From NCBI GenBank assembly GCA_949519155.1, contig CATIQU010000020.1, positions 1 through 48,604 of the forward strand: a DNA stretch of 48,604 nt. Direction: 5' to 3'. Positions 23,335 through 32,535 of this stretch are shown here, piece by piece (position 1 is the stretch's first letter; each line of letters begins with the position of its first letter). Both the position numbers and the translations under genes were made by a program. The stretch is from Polaribacter sp. SA4-10. Its GTDB lineage: Bacteria > Bacteroidota > Bacteroidia > Flavobacteriales > Flavobacteriaceae. The notes beneath the pieces were generated by a model, which saw only the letters and a list, made by a program, of their open reading frames with translations, was not told where the DNA came from and ran no database searches.

Positions 23335-24495
23335 ATGGCAAAAGAAATAGAATCAGTAAACTACGGTTTAGAAAAGATATTTGCAGGCGCACAAGACTTC
23401 CTTCCATTGTTAGGAACAGATTATGTAGAATTTTACGTAGGAAATGCAAAACAAGCGGCGCACTTCTACAAAACAGCATTTGGCTTTCAATCACACGCAT
23501 ATCGAGGATTAGAGACAGGGTCTAAAGATTCCGTGAGTTACGTATTGACTCAAGATAAAATAAAATTGGTATTGACAACGCCATTAAATAGCAAATCACC
23601 AATCAATGACCATATTGTCAAACATGGAGACGGTGTAAAAGTTGTTGCTCTTTGGGTTGAAGATGCCAGAAAAGCCTATGAAGAAACCACTTCAAGAGGT
23701 GCAAAATCTTACATGAAACCAACCGTTGAAAAAGACGAACATGGAGAAGTTATAAGAGCAGGAATCTACACTTACGGGGAGACAGTACATCTATTTGTAG
23801 AACGTAAAAATTACAACGGCGTATTTTTGCCAGGTTTTCAAAAATGGAAATCAGCATACAATCCACCATCAGCAGGTTTAAAGTATATTGATCACATGGT
23901 GGGAAATGTGGGTTGGAACCAAATGGATGTGTGGGTAAAATGGTATGAAGACGTAATGGGGTTTGAGAATTTCTTATCTTTTGACGACAAACAAATTCAC
24001 ACAGAATATTCTGCGTTAATGAGTAAAGTAATGTCGAACGGAAATGGACGAATTAAATTTCCAATTAACGAACCCGCAAAAGCAGCAAAGCGTTCTCAAA
24101 TTGAAGAATATTTAGATTTTTATGAAGGTGCAGGCGTGCAACATATTGCCGTTGCAACCGATGATATTATAAAAACAGTAAGTCAATTAAAAGCAAATGG
24201 TGTAGAGTTTTTATCAACACCTCCTGAAGAATACTATCGCTCTGTTCCGGGGAGATTGGAAGAATTTAGTCATGAATTAAGAGAGGATATTGAAAAATTA
24301 AAAGGGTTGGGGATTATGATTGATGCCGATGAAGAAGGGTATTTATTACAGATTTTCACGAAACCAATTGAAGACAGGCCAACCTTATTTTTCGAAGTCA
24401 TTCAAAGAATGGGCGCCAGAGGTTTTGGTGCAGGGAATTTCAAAGCCCTATTTGAATCAATTGAAAGAGAACAAGCAAAAAGAGGAACATTATAA
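23335..24495 (+). CDS. hppD: 4-Hydroxyphenylpyruvate dioxygenase
   Basis: HPPD turns 4-hydroxyphenylpyruvate into homogentisate, the step before HmgA. The 386-residue protein has two vicinal-oxygen-chelate domains: TDYVEFYVGNAKQAAHFY (about 28-45) and YIDHMVGNVGWNQMDVWVKWY (about 184-204). The Fe(II) ligands can be placed at His187 (IDHMV), His270 (GVQHIAV) and Glu354 (FFEVIQR). Length and the C-terminal GFGAGNFKALFESIEREQ tail are typical. It ends before the strong hairpin at 24503-24536. Confidence 0.96.
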   Translation: MAKEIESVNYGLEKIFAGAQDFLPLLGTDYVEFYVGNAKQAAHFYKTAFGFQSHAYRGLETGSKDSVSYVLTQDKIKLVLTTPLNSKSPINDHIVKHGDGVKVVALWVEDARKAYEETTSRGAKSYMKPTVEKDEHGEVIRAGIYTYGETVHLFVERKNYNGVFLPGFQKWKSAYNPPSAGLKYIDHMVGNVGWNQMDVWVKWYEDVMGFENFLSFDDKQIHTEYSALMSKVMSNGNGRIKFPINEPAKAAKRSQIEEYLDFYEGAGVQHIAVATDDIIKTVSQLKANGVEFLSTPPEEYYRSVPGRLEEFSHELREDIEKLKGLGIMIDADEEGYLLQIFTKPIEDRPTLFFEVIQRMGARGFGAGNFKALFESIEREQAKRGTL

Positions 24496-24502
24496 AAATC
24501 AT

Positions 24503-24537
24503 AAACCCATAAACAAACTCTTTTGTTTATGGGTTTT
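24503..24537 (+). terminator. Terminator hairpin after hppD
   Basis: AAACCCATAAACAAA and TTTGTTTATGGGTTT form a perfect 15-bp stem with loop CTCT, 8 bp past the hppD stop. The T-tail is short, so efficiency is uncertain. Confidence 0.8.
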
Positions 24538-24618
24538 AAAGGAATACTAATGAATCATCACAACTTTAAAAACATTAAATCACCTTTCTCATAAATTCAC
24601 TTTTGAACAAGTAAGTAA

Positions 24619-25572
24619 GTGAATAAAATTTTAACTAAAATAGAAGAAATGAGGAAAGATGAAATATTAAAAGCTATCGAGGAAAAATATGACAAGCTCG
24701 GGGTTCCATTAGACGCCATGCTAGAAGGTCTGTTGTGGAGTACTCCAATTACATATTGGGATTATATGCAGACAGACGCATTGTTGGGGTTACAAACTCC
24801 AAGAACCAACCAACCCGATGAAATGGTATTTATTATGTATCATCAAGTCAATGAGTTGTTGTTTAAGATGGTTTTATGGGAAATTGATCAAGTTGCAAAA
24901 ACAACTGAAGTTTCTGCAGAAAAATTTGCAATGCACCTAGACAGAATCAGTCGGTATTTTGATATGCTAAGCAGTTCTTTTACTGTTATGGCAGATGGAA
25001 TGGAGCGAGAACAATATTTAAAATTCAGGAATACATTAACACCGGCAAGCGGTTTTCAATCTGCACAATATCGAAAAATTGAATTTGCTTCTACAGAATT
25101 AATTCATTTGATCGATGGGCGATTTAGAGATACAATAGACCGAAACTCGTCTTTTAAAAATGCCTATGATCATTTGTATTGGCAAGCTGCTGGTGTAAAT
25201 CATAAAACAGGAAAAAAATCAACCTTAATCAATTTGTTTGACAATAAGTATTTGGGAGACTTTATTGATTTTATGGAAGATTATAACGAAATTAATTTAT
25301 CTAAAAAATTCAAACAACTTCCAAAAGAAGTTCAAGAAAACGAAGTGTTAATTCAAGCAATGCGTCATTATGATCATACTGTAAACGTAAAATGGGTGCT
25401 TGCACACTACAATGCTGCTGGGAAATATTTAGGTGGAAAAGACAAAGACATAGAAGCTACTGGAGGGAGTAGTTGGCGAAAGTATCTACATCCAAAATTC
25501 CAACGTAGAATTTTTTATCCGTATCTATGGTCTGAGGAAGAGTTGAAAAATTGGGGGACTGATTTACAATAA
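24619..25572 (+). CDS. kynA: Tryptophan 2,3-dioxygenase
   Basis: This heme enzyme oxidises tryptophan to N-formylkynurenine, the first step of the kynurenine route. The 317-residue protein shows WSTPITYWDYMQTDALLGLQ, FIMYHQVNELLFKMVLWEI (with the substrate-contacting His of the N-terminal region) and FRNTLTPASGFQSAQYRKIEF. The late RHYDHTVNVKWVLAHYNAAGKYLGG includes the likely proximal heme histidine. The track start is GTG 24619; ATG 24649 (MRKDEILKAIEEKY) is a plausible alternative. Other kynurenine genes are not in the window. Confidence 0.94.
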   Translation: MNKILTKIEEMRKDEILKAIEEKYDKLGVPLDAMLEGLLWSTPITYWDYMQTDALLGLQTPRTNQPDEMVFIMYHQVNELLFKMVLWEIDQVAKTTEVSAEKFAMHLDRISRYFDMLSSSFTVMADGMEREQYLKFRNTLTPASGFQSAQYRKIEFASTELIHLIDGRFRDTIDRNSSFKNAYDHLYWQAAGVNHKTGKKSTLINLFDNKYLGDFIDFMEDYNEINLSKKFKQLPKEVQENEVLIQAMRHYDHTVNVKWVLAHYNAAGKYLGGKDKDIEATGGSSWRKYLHPKFQRRIFYPYLWSEEELKNWGTDLQ

Positions 25573-25628
25573 GTTCATTAAAAATTACTTTTATAATTTT
25601 TGTAACACAATTTATCAATACTTTTTTA

Positions 25629-25636
25629 TATGTTTG
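25629..25636 (+). promoter_or_regulatory. TAnnTTTG promoter element for the DUF3108 gene
   Basis: TATGTTTG ends 6 nt before ATG 25643. An in-frame TTG at 25634 lies inside it and cannot be the start. Confidence 0.5.
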
Positions 25637-25642
25637 AAATCC

Positions 25643-26431
25643 ATGAAAAAGAGAACCTTCTTATTTGCGCTGTTTTTTATAGCCTTAACAACTTTTAGTC
25701 AAGAAATTAGTCCGAAAAAAAATACAGTCTTTAAAAACGGCGAGTGGCTTCGTTATAAAATGAGCTATAGCGGCTGGATGCGTGCCGGAACCGCTGTCTT
25801 AAAACTCGAGGAAAAGGAACTTAATGGTGAAAAAGTTTTACATGCTACTGGCACTGGATGGACTTCTGGAATGATTAAATGGTTTTTCAAAGTAGATGAT
25901 ACTTATGAAAGTTATTTTAATAAAGAAATTGTAAAACCTTACTTTTTCAAACGTAAAATAGACGAAGGCGGCTATAAAAAAAATAGAAATACTACGTTTA
26001 ATTATAAAACCAAAAAAGCACTAGTTCAAGATTTTATTAAGAAAAAAGATACGTCGATTACATTTTCAGAGGTTCAAGACATGCTCTCTTCTTTTTATTA
26101 CTTAAGAACTCAGAACGTTGATACCTTAAAAAAAGGAGATGAAATTAGTATTGACATGTTCTTAGACTCACAAATCTACCCGTTTAAGCTTCGTTTTTTA
26201 GGAAAAGAAACTCTAAAAACAAAAGTCGGAAAGGTAAAGACTTTAAAATTTAGACCCTTAGTTCAGGCTGGTCGAATTTTTAAAGCACAAGAAAGTGTTA
26301 CAATTTGGATTACTGCAGATAAAAATAAAATCCCAATTAAAATGAAAGCCAACCTATCAGTGGGTTCATTAAGAGCCGACTTAGAGGCTTATAAAGGTTT
26401 GTCGAATTCATTTGAAAAAGTTTTTAATTAA
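25643..26431 (+). CDS. DUF3108 domain secreted/periplasmic protein
   Basis: From ATG 25643 the protein has a signal peptide (MKKRTFLFALFFIALTTFSQ, cleavage after about residue 20) and a mature domain of about 240 residues matching DUF3108: NGEWLRYKMSYSGWMRAGTAVLKL, then FFKVDDTYESYFNKE and a C-terminal beta-rich part with VTIWITADKNKIPIKMKANLSVGSLRADL. DUF3108 proteins are periplasmic or outer-membrane associated and of unknown function. It probably has a leaderless transcript and is followed by the M23 lipoprotein gene after 98 bp, which has its own promoter element. Confidence 0.88.
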   Translation: MKKRTFLFALFFIALTTFSQEISPKKNTVFKNGEWLRYKMSYSGWMRAGTAVLKLEEKELNGEKVLHATGTGWTSGMIKWFFKVDDTYESYFNKEIVKPYFFKRKIDEGGYKKNRNTTFNYKTKKALVQDFIKKKDTSITFSEVQDMLSSFYYLRTQNVDTLKKGDEISIDMFLDSQIYPFKLRFLGKETLKTKVGKVKTLKFRPLVQAGRIFKAQESVTIWITADKNKIPIKMKANLSVGSLRADLEAYKGLSNSFEKVFN

Positions 26432-26507
26432 ATTCTTCCCTTAAATCGCTACGAAACCGTTCACTTAACTTCCTGAAATTCATTAAAAAATTACTGCATT
26501 TTATTTG

Positions 26508-26515
26508 TACTTTTG
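26508..26515 (+). promoter_or_regulatory. TAnnTTTG promoter element for the M23 lipoprotein-pgi unit
   Basis: TACTTTTG, 14 nt before ATG 26530. Confidence 0.5.
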
Positions 26516-26529
26516 ATGTCAGTTGAAAT

Positions 26530-27819
26530 ATGACCTATAAAATTCATTTCGTGAAAAAACTATGTACCCTTATCTTTCTTTTTTCTTTAATCTTTTCATG
26601 TACTAAAGAAAAAGAAAAACCCCTGGAAAAAATTATAGTACCTCCCGTAATTATTAAAGAATACGGATATGTATTGAATGATTATAAGGTGATAAAAGAT
26701 ACGATAAAAAGCGGCGAAAGCTTTGGAATTATCTTAGACAGACATCATGTGATGTATCCTACGATCAACAAAATTGCAAGTACTATAAAAGAAACCTTCG
26801 ATGTAAGAAGGGTGCGTGCAGGTAAGCCCTATACAATTTTAGCACACAAAGATTCTACAGAAAAAGCACAGGTTTTTATTTATAACCATGACAAAATAAA
26901 TGCAACAATTGTCGCGTTTTCAGACTCCACAGTTACGGCGCATCGCTATAAAAAACCCATTAAAATTATAGAAAAAGAAATTGGTGGAAAAATATTTTCG
27001 AGTTTGTCTGTGACCATGGATAGCCTACATGTAAATGCAGGATTGACTAATACAATTGCGGATGACATTTATGCTTGGACTTTGGATTTTTACAAACTCC
27101 AAAAGGGAGACGAGTTCAAACTTGTTTATGAAGAAAAATACATAAATGACACCATATTTGCAGGGTTCGGGAATATTAAATCTGCCGTTTTTAAACATAA
27201 AGACAGGGATTTTTATGCCTTTCGATTTTTAGCCGATAGCACAAAAGGTTTGGTAGACTATTATGATGATGAGGGTAAAATATTGAGGCGTCAGTTTTTA
27301 AAATCACCCATAAAATTTGGTTCAAGAATTTCTTCTCCTTACAATTTAAAAAGAAGAATTAGACACTATGGTTATCGAATAAGACCTCACAAAGGAACCG
27401 ATTTTGCAGCACGAGAAGGAACGCCCATTATGGCAACTGCTAGTGGAATCGTTATCGCCTCAACCCAAAAAGGAGGAAATGGGAAGTATGTGAAAATTAG
27501 ACATAATAATACCTACGAAACCCAATATCTTCACATGAGAAGGCGAAACGTGAAAAAAGGGCAATTCGTAAAACAAGGAGATATTATTGGATGGGTAGGG
27601 AGAACAGGAAGTACAGAAGGCAGACATGTGTGTTATCGTTTTTGGAAAAACGGCAGGCAAGTAGATCCTTTCAAACAAAAATTACCCGCTGCTAAACCCT
27701 TAAAGGAAAGCATTAAAAAAAGATACTTGGCGTTTATTAAAACACCTAAAACAAGATTAGACAAGATTGAAATCACTGAAACAAAAAGTGAATCACCAGA
27801 TATAATTGCTGAAAATTAA
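26530..27819 (+). CDS. M23 family metallopeptidase lipoprotein
   Basis: A 429-residue peptidoglycan DD-metallopeptidase-like protein. The N-terminus KKLCTLIFLFSLIFSC is a lipoprotein signal (cysteine at about residue 24). An N-terminal region (about 45-260, with a LysM/OapA-like SGESFGIIL segment) precedes the M23 domain: IRPHKGTDFAAREGTPI (HxxxD) and EGRHVCYRFWKNGRQVDP. The usual HxH is HVC here, so one zinc ligand would be cysteine, a variation found in this Bacteroidota subgroup. GTG 26551 is an alternative start giving a more compact signal. pgi follows after only 8 bp. Confidence 0.9.
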   Translation: MTYKIHFVKKLCTLIFLFSLIFSCTKEKEKPLEKIIVPPVIIKEYGYVLNDYKVIKDTIKSGESFGIILDRHHVMYPTINKIASTIKETFDVRRVRAGKPYTILAHKDSTEKAQVFIYNHDKINATIVAFSDSTVTAHRYKKPIKIIEKEIGGKIFSSLSVTMDSLHVNAGLTNTIADDIYAWTLDFYKLQKGDEFKLVYEEKYINDTIFAGFGNIKSAVFKHKDRDFYAFRFLADSTKGLVDYYDDEGKILRRQFLKSPIKFGSRISSPYNLKRRIRHYGYRIRPHKGTDFAAREGTPIMATASGIVIASTQKGGNGKYVKIRHNNTYETQYLHMRRRNVKKGQFVKQGDIIGWVGRTGSTEGRHVCYRFWKNGRQVDPFKQKLPAAKPLKESIKKRYLAFIKTPKTRLDKIEITETKSESPDIIAEN

Positions 27820-27827
27820 AAATAAAT

Positions 27828-29408
27828 ATGGCTTTAAAAAAAATTAACCCAACCACTACAAAGGCTTGGCAAGATTTATCAGAACACTTTAATGAAATTG
27901 AAAAAACGACTCTTAAAGATTTACATCTAGAGAAAAACAGACAAACGGAGTTCTCTATCCAAAATGAAGATGTTCTTGTCGATTTTTCAAAAAACAGAAT
28001 TACCAAAAAAACTTTAGACCTTTTAGTTGCTTTGGCAAATGAAGTAGATTTAAAAGATGCTATTGAAAAACAATATGCTGGTGCAATTATAAATGCAACA
28101 GAAGGTAGAGAAGTATTGCACACTGCCCTAAGAAGCACGTCAGATGAACCTGTATTTGTAAATGACAAAAATATAAAACCCCAGATTCAAACTGCATTAC
28201 GAAAAATAAAAAGTTTTAGTAATAAAGTAATTTCTGGTAAATGGAAAGGGTTTACAGGCAAAGCTATCACCGACATTGTAAACATTGGTATTGGAGGTTC
28301 TGATCTTGGGCCAGATATGGTTGTTGAATCTTTAAAGTTTTACAAAAATCATTTGAATACCCACTTTGTTTCTAATATCGATGGGGATCATGTTTCTGAA
28401 ATTATTAAACATTTAAACCCAGAAACTACCTTGTTTGTAATTGTCTCTAAAACCTTTACCACACAAGAAACAATTACAAATGCAAATACAATTAAAAATT
28501 GGTTTTTATCGCAAAAAAAATGCCCTGCAACTATTTTTGATGTTGCGAAGCATTTTGTTGCCGTGTCTACAAACTTAAAATCTGTTGAAGATTTCGGGAT
28601 TGATAAAGCCAATATTTTTCCAATGTGGAACTGGGTTGGGGGTCGCTTCTCTCTGTGGTCTGCTGTTGGAATATCCATCAGTTTGTCGGTTGGTTTCGCA
28701 AACTTTAAAGACCTTTTAAACGGTGCAGAAGAAATGGATCTTCATTTTAAAAATGAAGAATTTGACAAAAACCTTCCAGTAATTTTAGCCTTAATTAGTA
28801 TTTGGTATAACAACTTTCACAAAGCAGAAACGGAAGCAATCTTACCATTCACGCAATATTTAACAAAATTATCTGCCTATTTACAGCAAGCCATTATGGA
28901 AAGTAATGGGAAGAGTGTTGATCGGAATGGTGAAAAAGTCAACTACCAAACAGGAACTGTTGTTTGGGGAAGCACAGGCACCAATATGCAGCACGCATTT
29001 ATGCAGTTGGTTCACCAAGGAACCAAATTAATTCCATGTGATTTTATTGGCTACAAAGAATCGTTGTATGGCCTCACAGATCATCATCAAAAATTAATGG
29101 CAAATTACAATGCACAAATGGAAGCTTTGGCTTTTGGTAAAACAAAAGAAGAAGTTCATTTAGAATTAAAATTCTCTGGAGATCAAGATCAAATAGCAAC
29201 CCTGCTCCCTTTTAAAGTTTTTGAAGGAAACAACCCAAGTACCCGTATTTTGTTTGATAAATTAACTCCAAAATCTTTGGGGAAACTAATTGCCATGTAT
29301 GAACACAAAATTTTTGTACAAGGAATTCTTTGGAACATTTACAGTTATGATCAGTTTGGAGTTGAATTAGGGAAAGAACTGGCAAAAAAACTGCTAAATA
29401 AATCATAA
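27828..29408 (+). CDS. pgi: Glucose-6-phosphate isomerase
   Basis: Pgi interconverts glucose 6-phosphate and fructose 6-phosphate. The 526-residue protein shows the SIS-fold phosphate sites VNIGIGGSDLGPDMV and VIVSKTFTTQETITN, the PGI signature segment WVGGRFSLWSAVGISI, MESNGKSVDRNG with the catalytic glutamate, and the C-terminal YDQFGVELGKELAKKL containing the lysine-region signature. The length fits the 520-550 residue class. It lies 8 bp after the M23 lipoprotein gene, an arrangement found in other Flavobacteriaceae. Confidence 0.97.
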   Translation: MALKKINPTTTKAWQDLSEHFNEIEKTTLKDLHLEKNRQTEFSIQNEDVLVDFSKNRITKKTLDLLVALANEVDLKDAIEKQYAGAIINATEGREVLHTALRSTSDEPVFVNDKNIKPQIQTALRKIKSFSNKVISGKWKGFTGKAITDIVNIGIGGSDLGPDMVVESLKFYKNHLNTHFVSNIDGDHVSEIIKHLNPETTLFVIVSKTFTTQETITNANTIKNWFLSQKKCPATIFDVAKHFVAVSTNLKSVEDFGIDKANIFPMWNWVGGRFSLWSAVGISISLSVGFANFKDLLNGAEEMDLHFKNEEFDKNLPVILALISIWYNNFHKAETEAILPFTQYLTKLSAYLQQAIMESNGKSVDRNGEKVNYQTGTVVWGSTGTNMQHAFMQLVHQGTKLIPCDFIGYKESLYGLTDHHQKLMANYNAQMEALAFGKTKEEVHLELKFSGDQDQIATLLPFKVFEGNNPSTRILFDKLTPKSLGKLIAMYEHKIFVQGILWNIYSYDQFGVELGKELAKKLLNKS

Positions 29409-29432
29409 AATTAACATCTGCCTTTTTTTTTC

Positions 29433-29440
29433 TATATTTG
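29433..29440 (+). promoter_or_regulatory. TAnnTTTG promoter element for the first TonB-dependent receptor
   Basis: TATATTTG, 22 nt before the ATG at 29463. Confidence 0.6.
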
Positions 29441-29462
29441 AACAACCAAAACTTAATAAAAA

Positions 29463-32066
29463 ATGAAAATAATTAAAAACTTATTATTTGTAGCTTTATT
29501 CTTTATGGCAAGTACTGTCATGGGGCAAATCAAGGTTACAGGAACAGTTGTCGATGAAAACAACCAACCCCTACCTGGATCTAGTGTTCTTGAGAAAGGT
29601 ACAACCAACGGAACAGAATCTGATTTTGATGGTAAATTTGCATTAAACGCAAAATCGAATTCAGGAGTTTTAATAATTTCTTATATCGGTTACAAATCGA
29701 TGGAAATCTCTTTTTCTGCCGCAAAAGCCAATGTTGGTTCTGTACAATTAGTTGAAGATGCAGATTCATTAAGTGAAGTGGTCATTATTGGTAAAGGGAT
29801 CATCGATTTAGCAGGGGGAAGAAAAACACCTGTTGCGGTTTCAACAATTAAAGCTGCTGAAATTCAAAGAAAAATTGGAACACAAGACGTTACCATGACA
29901 TTAGTAAATACGCCTTCTGTATATGTCGCAGGACAAGGTGGTGGTTTTGGTGATACTCGGATTTCTGTAAGAGGATTTGATCAAACAAACACCTCTTACC
30001 TATTAAATGGACAGCCAATTAATGGAATGGAAGATGGTAAAATGTACTGGTCTAACTGGTCTGGAATTAGCGATATTGCAAGTGCAGTTCAAATTCAGAG
30101 AGGTTTGGGAGCTTCTAAATTAGCCATTTCTTCTGTAGGTGGTACTACCAATTTTGTAACAAAAACAACAGATAAAAAACCAGGAGGTTATTTTTCTACA
30201 GCTTTGGCAAATGATGCCTACTTTAAATCTACTATGTTTTACAACACAGGACAGAATGAAAGTGGTTTTGCAACCTCTGTAATGTTCTCTCACTGGCAAG
30301 GTGATGGATATAACGAAGGAAACAAAGGACAAGGACAAACTTACTTTGTGTCTTTTGGATACAACCCAAATGAAAAGCACAACTTTAACTTCTTAATTAC
30401 GGGAGCGCCACAATGGCACGATCAAAACTATTCTAAAAGTATTTCTTCTTACTTAGAATACGGTAGAAGATACAATAACAACTGGGGTACTTACCAAGGT
30501 GAATACAAAACAGAACGAAGAAATTTCTATCACAAACCCGTAATGAACATTAACTGGGACTATGCGATTAGCGATGATTCTAACCTTTCTACAGTACTCT
30601 ATGCTTCATGGGGACGTGGAGGAGGAACTGGAAACAGAGGTAATAGAGAAAGAACGAGTACTGGTTATGTTGATTATGATGCAATCTACGCAAACAATGC
30701 ATCTGCTGTTGATGGAAACTTTGGAAACGGAGCTTACATAACAAGAGCATCTATGAACAACCACAGCTGGTACGGGATGGTTTCTAACTTTGAAAAGCAA
30801 ATTAATGACAATTTAGTTTGGAATGTTGGAGCTGACTTAAGATCTTATTATGGAACCCACTTCAGACAAGTGAAAGATTTACACGGATTGTCTTCTTGGA
30901 CAGAGGACAGAAGATTAAAGGATGCAACACACAATCGAGTTGGTGATGTTGTTTCTGTAACAGCAAACACTGCATTTAGCGCAAATCCTTGGGCTACTTT
31001 CTTTAATTCTGCAAGCGAAAACGAAAGAATTGATTACGACAGTAGTGAAAGAATTTCTTATGCTGGAATGTTTACGCAACTAGAATATGCTACAGACAAA
31101 TTATCAGCATTTGTACAAGGTTCATTATCTCAACAAAATCATCAAAGATTTGATAGATATGATTACGATGCAAATTCTCAAGACTCCGAAAAAGTAAGTA
31201 ATGTTGGTTACAACGTGAAAGCTGGAGGTAGTGTTATTGTAGATGAAAGTAACAAAGTATATGCGAATGCAGGTGTTTATTCACGTCAACCATTTCATGA
31301 TGCAATCTTTAATACGTACGATAACAGAGTCAGTCCATTTACACAAAACGAAGATATTTTAGGATTGGAATTAGGATATTCTTATGCTAAAAATAACTTT
31401 AGTGCAAATGTAAATTTATACAGAACCTCTTGGGAAAATAGAGTGGTAAGTTCTTCTAGAGTTGTAGACGGAGTAATTGAAAACACATTAAACTTTGGTG
31501 CTGAGCAATTACACCAAGGAATCGAGATTGACTTTAGAACAAAGATGCTAAATGACAAACTAACTTTTAAAGGATTTACTTCTATTGGAGATTGGGAATA
31601 TGTTGGAAGTACAGTTCGAAGAGTAGTTGATGAAAACCAAGTAGTCTTATCTGAATCAGACAATGATGTAGACGGTGGTAAAGTTGGTGATGCAGCTCAA
31701 TTCACTTTAGGCTTTGGTTTAGACTATGCAATTACAGATAACTTATCTGTAGATTTTGACTGGAGATTGTATGATGGTCTATATGCAAGTGTAGGTGCAG
31801 TAAAAGAAAACTTAGAATTACCTACTTATGACATTGCAGATTTAGGAATTTCTTACCGACTTTTTATTGGTGAAAACAAAGACAAGAATTTAGACTTCAG
31901 ATTGAATGTAAACAACTTGTTCTATGAAGTGTACTTATCTGATCTTAGAGACAATGATGAGGCTTCTACAATCGCATCAGAAAACTGGAAAGGGATTAAC
32001 AAATCTAACAGAGGAATGTTTGGTTGGGGAAGAACTTGGAATGCTTCTGTGAAATACAGCTTCTAA
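29463..32066 (+). CDS. TonB-dependent receptor (paralogue 1)
   Basis: An 867-residue outer-membrane transporter powered by TonB. A signal peptide (MKIIKNLLFVALFFMASTVMGQ) is followed by a CarboxypepD_reg-like beta-sandwich (IKVTGTVVDENNQPLPGSSV..., about 23-105), a plug domain (KTPVAVSTIKAAEIQ... to IQRGLGASKLAISSVGGTTNFVTKTT, about 120-235) and a 22-strand-type barrel ending in the aromatic WNASVKYSF. It is shorter than SusC proteins, and no SusD gene follows. It is transcribed alone, from its own promoter to the terminator at 32085-32109. It is a clear paralogue of the receptor at 32536. The substrate is unknown. Confidence 0.93.
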   Translation: MKIIKNLLFVALFFMASTVMGQIKVTGTVVDENNQPLPGSSVLEKGTTNGTESDFDGKFALNAKSNSGVLIISYIGYKSMEISFSAAKANVGSVQLVEDADSLSEVVIIGKGIIDLAGGRKTPVAVSTIKAAEIQRKIGTQDVTMTLVNTPSVYVAGQGGGFGDTRISVRGFDQTNTSYLLNGQPINGMEDGKMYWSNWSGISDIASAVQIQRGLGASKLAISSVGGTTNFVTKTTDKKPGGYFSTALANDAYFKSTMFYNTGQNESGFATSVMFSHWQGDGYNEGNKGQGQTYFVSFGYNPNEKHNFNFLITGAPQWHDQNYSKSISSYLEYGRRYNNNWGTYQGEYKTERRNFYHKPVMNINWDYAISDDSNLSTVLYASWGRGGGTGNRGNRERTSTGYVDYDAIYANNASAVDGNFGNGAYITRASMNNHSWYGMVSNFEKQINDNLVWNVGADLRSYYGTHFRQVKDLHGLSSWTEDRRLKDATHNRVGDVVSVTANTAFSANPWATFFNSASENERIDYDSSERISYAGMFTQLEYATDKLSAFVQGSLSQQNHQRFDRYDYDANSQDSEKVSNVGYNVKAGGSVIVDESNKVYANAGVYSRQPFHDAIFNTYDNRVSPFTQNEDILGLELGYSYAKNNFSANVNLYRTSWENRVVSSSRVVDGVIENTLNFGAEQLHQGIEIDFRTKMLNDKLTFKGFTSIGDWEYVGSTVRRVVDENQVVLSESDNDVDGGKVGDAAQFTLGFGLDYAITDNLSVDFDWRLYDGLYASVGAVKENLELPTYDIADLGISYRLFIGENKDKNLDFRLNVNNLFYEVYLSDLRDNDEASTIASENWKGINKSNRGMFGWGRTWNASVKYSF

Positions 32067-32084
32067 AAAATCTTTATTTTTTTT

Positions 32085-32112
32085 AAAACCACCTCAATGA
32101 GGTGGTTTTTTT
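32085..32112 (+). terminator. Terminator after paralogue 1
   Basis: AAAACCACCTCA and TGAGGTGGTTTT pair across a central A, followed by T-run. The stem arms are identical to those of the terminator at 36715-36740. The 32113-32535 gap holds no gene; it has several TTAAC/GTTAAC motifs (32239, 32321, 32330, 32371) and the direct repeat at 32461-32479. Confidence 0.9.
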
Positions 32113-32460
32113 GTTCCTGGTTTTTGGTATTGAAAGAAGCACAAGATGTGTAGATTTTCTGAATTCATTTTAGTACCTATAGAAAAATATAATATCGCGT
32201 TGTAGACTATTTTTGACGATAGAATTATAACAAAAAGGTTAACAACTCATTAATTAAGGTTTAATTGAGAGAGAAATTGACGACAAAAAAAAGCGGAAAC
32301 GCACATAGCACATGTTTTTGTTAACGATTTTAACACAATTAATATGCGTTTTACATTTACGTGCCTTTTGTTAACAACCCTGTTGATACTTAATGGATTG
32401 AATTCCAGATAATATATTGAATTTTATATACATTTAATCTTCTTAAAGTTTTGTTAAAAC

Positions 32461-32479
32461 TTAACATTAAGTTAACATT
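32461..32479 (+). promoter_or_regulatory. Pho-box-like direct repeat upstream of TonB receptor paralogue 2
   Basis: TTAACATT occurs twice, at 32461-32468 and 32472-32479, with an exact 11-bp period (7-bp unit plus 4-bp AT-rich spacer). That is the architecture of PhoB/PhoP-family sites (CTGTCAT repeats in E. coli, TTAACA repeats in Bacillus). It lies 57 bp before the ATG. No full TAnnTTTG match was found between it and the gene, which fits activator-dependent transcription. The Pho assignment is inference. Confidence 0.5.
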
Positions 32480-32535
32480 GTAACTCTTCAAAATTTGGAA
32501 ATTTGCAAGATAATTTAACCCCATAAAATTTATTA

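Noticed and set aside
32239..32376. TTAAC/GTTAAC motifs as additional Pho boxes
   Set aside because: Their spacings (9 and 12 bp or isolated) do not match the 11-bp period; they were not called as sites.
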